Assembly: GCA_030432505.1 (NCBI GenBank)
Contig: JAUIHA010000046.1
Location: 1 to 6,472 of the forward strand
Source of the DNA: a bacterium
Lineage (GTDB): Bacteria > Babelota > Babeliae > Babelales > RVW-14
DNA length: 6,472 nucleotides
Direction: 5' to 3'
Shown: one piece after another, positions 5,755-6,472 of the stretch
How positions within the stretch are numbered: the first letter of the stretch is position 1
How the letters are laid out: each line of letters begins with the position of its first letter
Notes under the pieces: generated by a model
The model's input: the letters and a program-made list of their open reading frames with translations, nothing else
Databases searched by the model: none
Told to the model about the DNA's origin: nothing
Made by a program: the position numbers and the translations under genes

Positions 5755-5801
5755 AAGATGTCACCCTGAGCTTGTTTCTCAGGGTCCAAATATAATTCCT
5801 T
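5755..5801 (+). repeat. Palindromic repeat copy R5
   Basis: The stem arms are 5763-5770 and 5778-5785, with the same 7-nt loop as R3. The tail TCCAAATATAATTCCTT is shared exactly with R1 and inverted R4. It lies immediately before dapF. Confidence 0.92.
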
Positions 5802-5808
5802 GTTAATA

Positions 5809-6472
5809 ATGAACTTAAATTTTTATAAATATCAATCACTTGGCAACGACTTCATCATCTTCGACTGGTCAGAAAAATCTGAAGATGATGTAACCACCCT
5901 TCTTACACAACCTTTATGGTCATCGTATGTCCAAAAACTATGTGCACGCCATTTTGGCATTGGTGCTGATGGCATACTCATTATAAAAAAAAATGAAGTG
6001 ATTATTTTTAATGCAGATGGCTCACGAGGTCAAATGTGTTTGAATGGCTTGCGTTGTGTAGTTGATGTATTGCATACACAAAAAAATTATCCACTGAAAT
6101 TCTCACTGCTCATGAATCGCCAACAAATTTCAGCTACAATAGATGTTTCAAACGATGCCAAAGTGATAACCTTGCAAGTCCCCTTCGCGCAGGTCAGAGA
6201 AAAATTGACTATTAAAACACCAACCCACACATTTGACGGTTTTTGTGTTGATGCTGGCAATCCACATTTTATTATTTTTCAACAACAAGAAAAAAATTGG
6301 CTTGCACAACATGGACACAGCATAGAAACTCATGAACAATTTCCAGACAAAACAAATGTTGAATTTGTATGGCAGCAGGGTGACGCTTCATACAATATTT
6401 TGGTATATGAGCGTGGGTGTGGCATTACGCTTGGGTGTGGTTCAGGTGCTGTAGCGCTTACATCACTTTTGT
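5809..6472 (+). CDS. dapF: Diaminopimelate epimerase, 3' end outside window
   Basis: 221 codons are visible and the frame is still open at the window end; the family is about 270-280 aa. It converts LL- to meso-diaminopimelate in the cytosol, for lysine and peptidoglycan synthesis. Seen in order: YQSLGNDFII (8-17), RHFGIGADGIL (47-57), NADGS (68-72) with catalytic Cys77 in MCLNGLR, DAGNPHF (148-154), TNVEFV (182-187), YERGCG (200-205) and catalytic Cys210 in GCGSGA. Both active-site cysteines are present. The first is followed by Leu where the family motif is CGNG, an unusual change next to the catalytic residue. No Shine-Dalgarno precedes the ATG; the leader is direct-repeat copy B and R5. 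Confidence 0.93.
   Translation, partial: MNLNFYKYQSLGNDFIIFDWSEKSEDDVTTLLTQPLWSSYVQKLCARHFGIGADGILIIKKNEVIIFNADGSRGQMCLNGLRCVVDVLHTQKNYPLKFSLLMNRQQISATIDVSNDAKVITLQVPFAQVREKLTIKTPTHTFDGFCVDAGNPHFIIFQQQEKNWLAQHGHSIETHEQFPDKTNVEFVWQQGDASYNILVYERGCGITLGCGSGAVALTSLL

Larger units (their letters stand above)
5673..5804 (+). repeat. Long direct repeat, copy B (upstream of dapF)
   Basis: Partner of copy A at offset 557, with 14 substitutions and no gaps over the first 114 bases. The differences cluster in the left half; the last ~45 bases around the palindrome are nearly unchanged, which suggests recent spread, gene conversion or constraint there. It ends 4 nt before the dapF ATG, so it serves as dapF's upstream region. 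Confidence 0.9.

Noticed and set aside
5197..5801. CRISPR array
   Set aside because: Only a few repeat copies, mixed orientations, unequal spacing with genes between them, and no cas genes.
6148..6339. Minus-strand 63-codon frame opposite dapF
   Set aside because: dapF motifs are continuous through this stretch on the plus strand; the antisense frame has no family features.

Overview
The window reads as an AT-rich chromosomal segment of a Gram-negative-type bacterium. The evidence is a secreted-type hydrolase with a Sec signal peptide, a diaminopimelate epimerase (peptidoglycan/lysine pathway) and a bacterial-type glutamyl-tRNA synthetase. No phage, plasmid or rRNA marker is visible. The compact layout, palindromic repeats that invade gene ends and a small stand-alone GIY-YIG nuclease would fit a small-genome, possibly host-associated lineage such as Dependentiae/TM6. 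That placement is only a guess from general resemblance.

Left block (1-2440, plus strand): two related alpha/beta hydrolases flank a short hypothetical gene, and a VOC-fold (glyoxalase/bleomycin-resistance-like) gene follows. The first hydrolase is cut by the window edge and seems to have lost its catalytic Asp. The second keeps Ser/Asp/His and has a signal peptide. A 21-bp hairpin separates the first hydrolase from the small gene and contains the small gene's Shine-Dalgarno. The small gene overlaps the second hydrolase. The second hydrolase and the VOC gene share a GTGA stop/start and are probably translationally coupled. A strong bidirectional terminator (2410-2440) closes the block.

Middle block (2439-3936, minus strand): gltX, complete, convergent with the VOC gene, with a good ribosome binding site and a TATAAT -10 box.

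Right block (3945-6472): a repeat-rich stretch. Five members of a palindromic repeat family (core CCTGAGCTTGT, on either strand) lie within 1.9 kb. They surround a cysteine synthase/cystathionine beta-synthase family gene, a GIY-YIG nuclease gene and the 5' part of dapF. One member encodes part of the C-terminal tail of the PLP enzyme. The GIY-YIG gene has an inverted repeat pair at its two ends and is bracketed by an ungapped direct repeat of 114 bp (100/114 identical, 557 bp apart). The downstream copy of that repeat ends at the dapF start codon, so the same upstream region precedes both the nuclease gene and dapF. This looks like a small mobile or duplicated nuclease-repeat cassette and is the most interesting part of the window.
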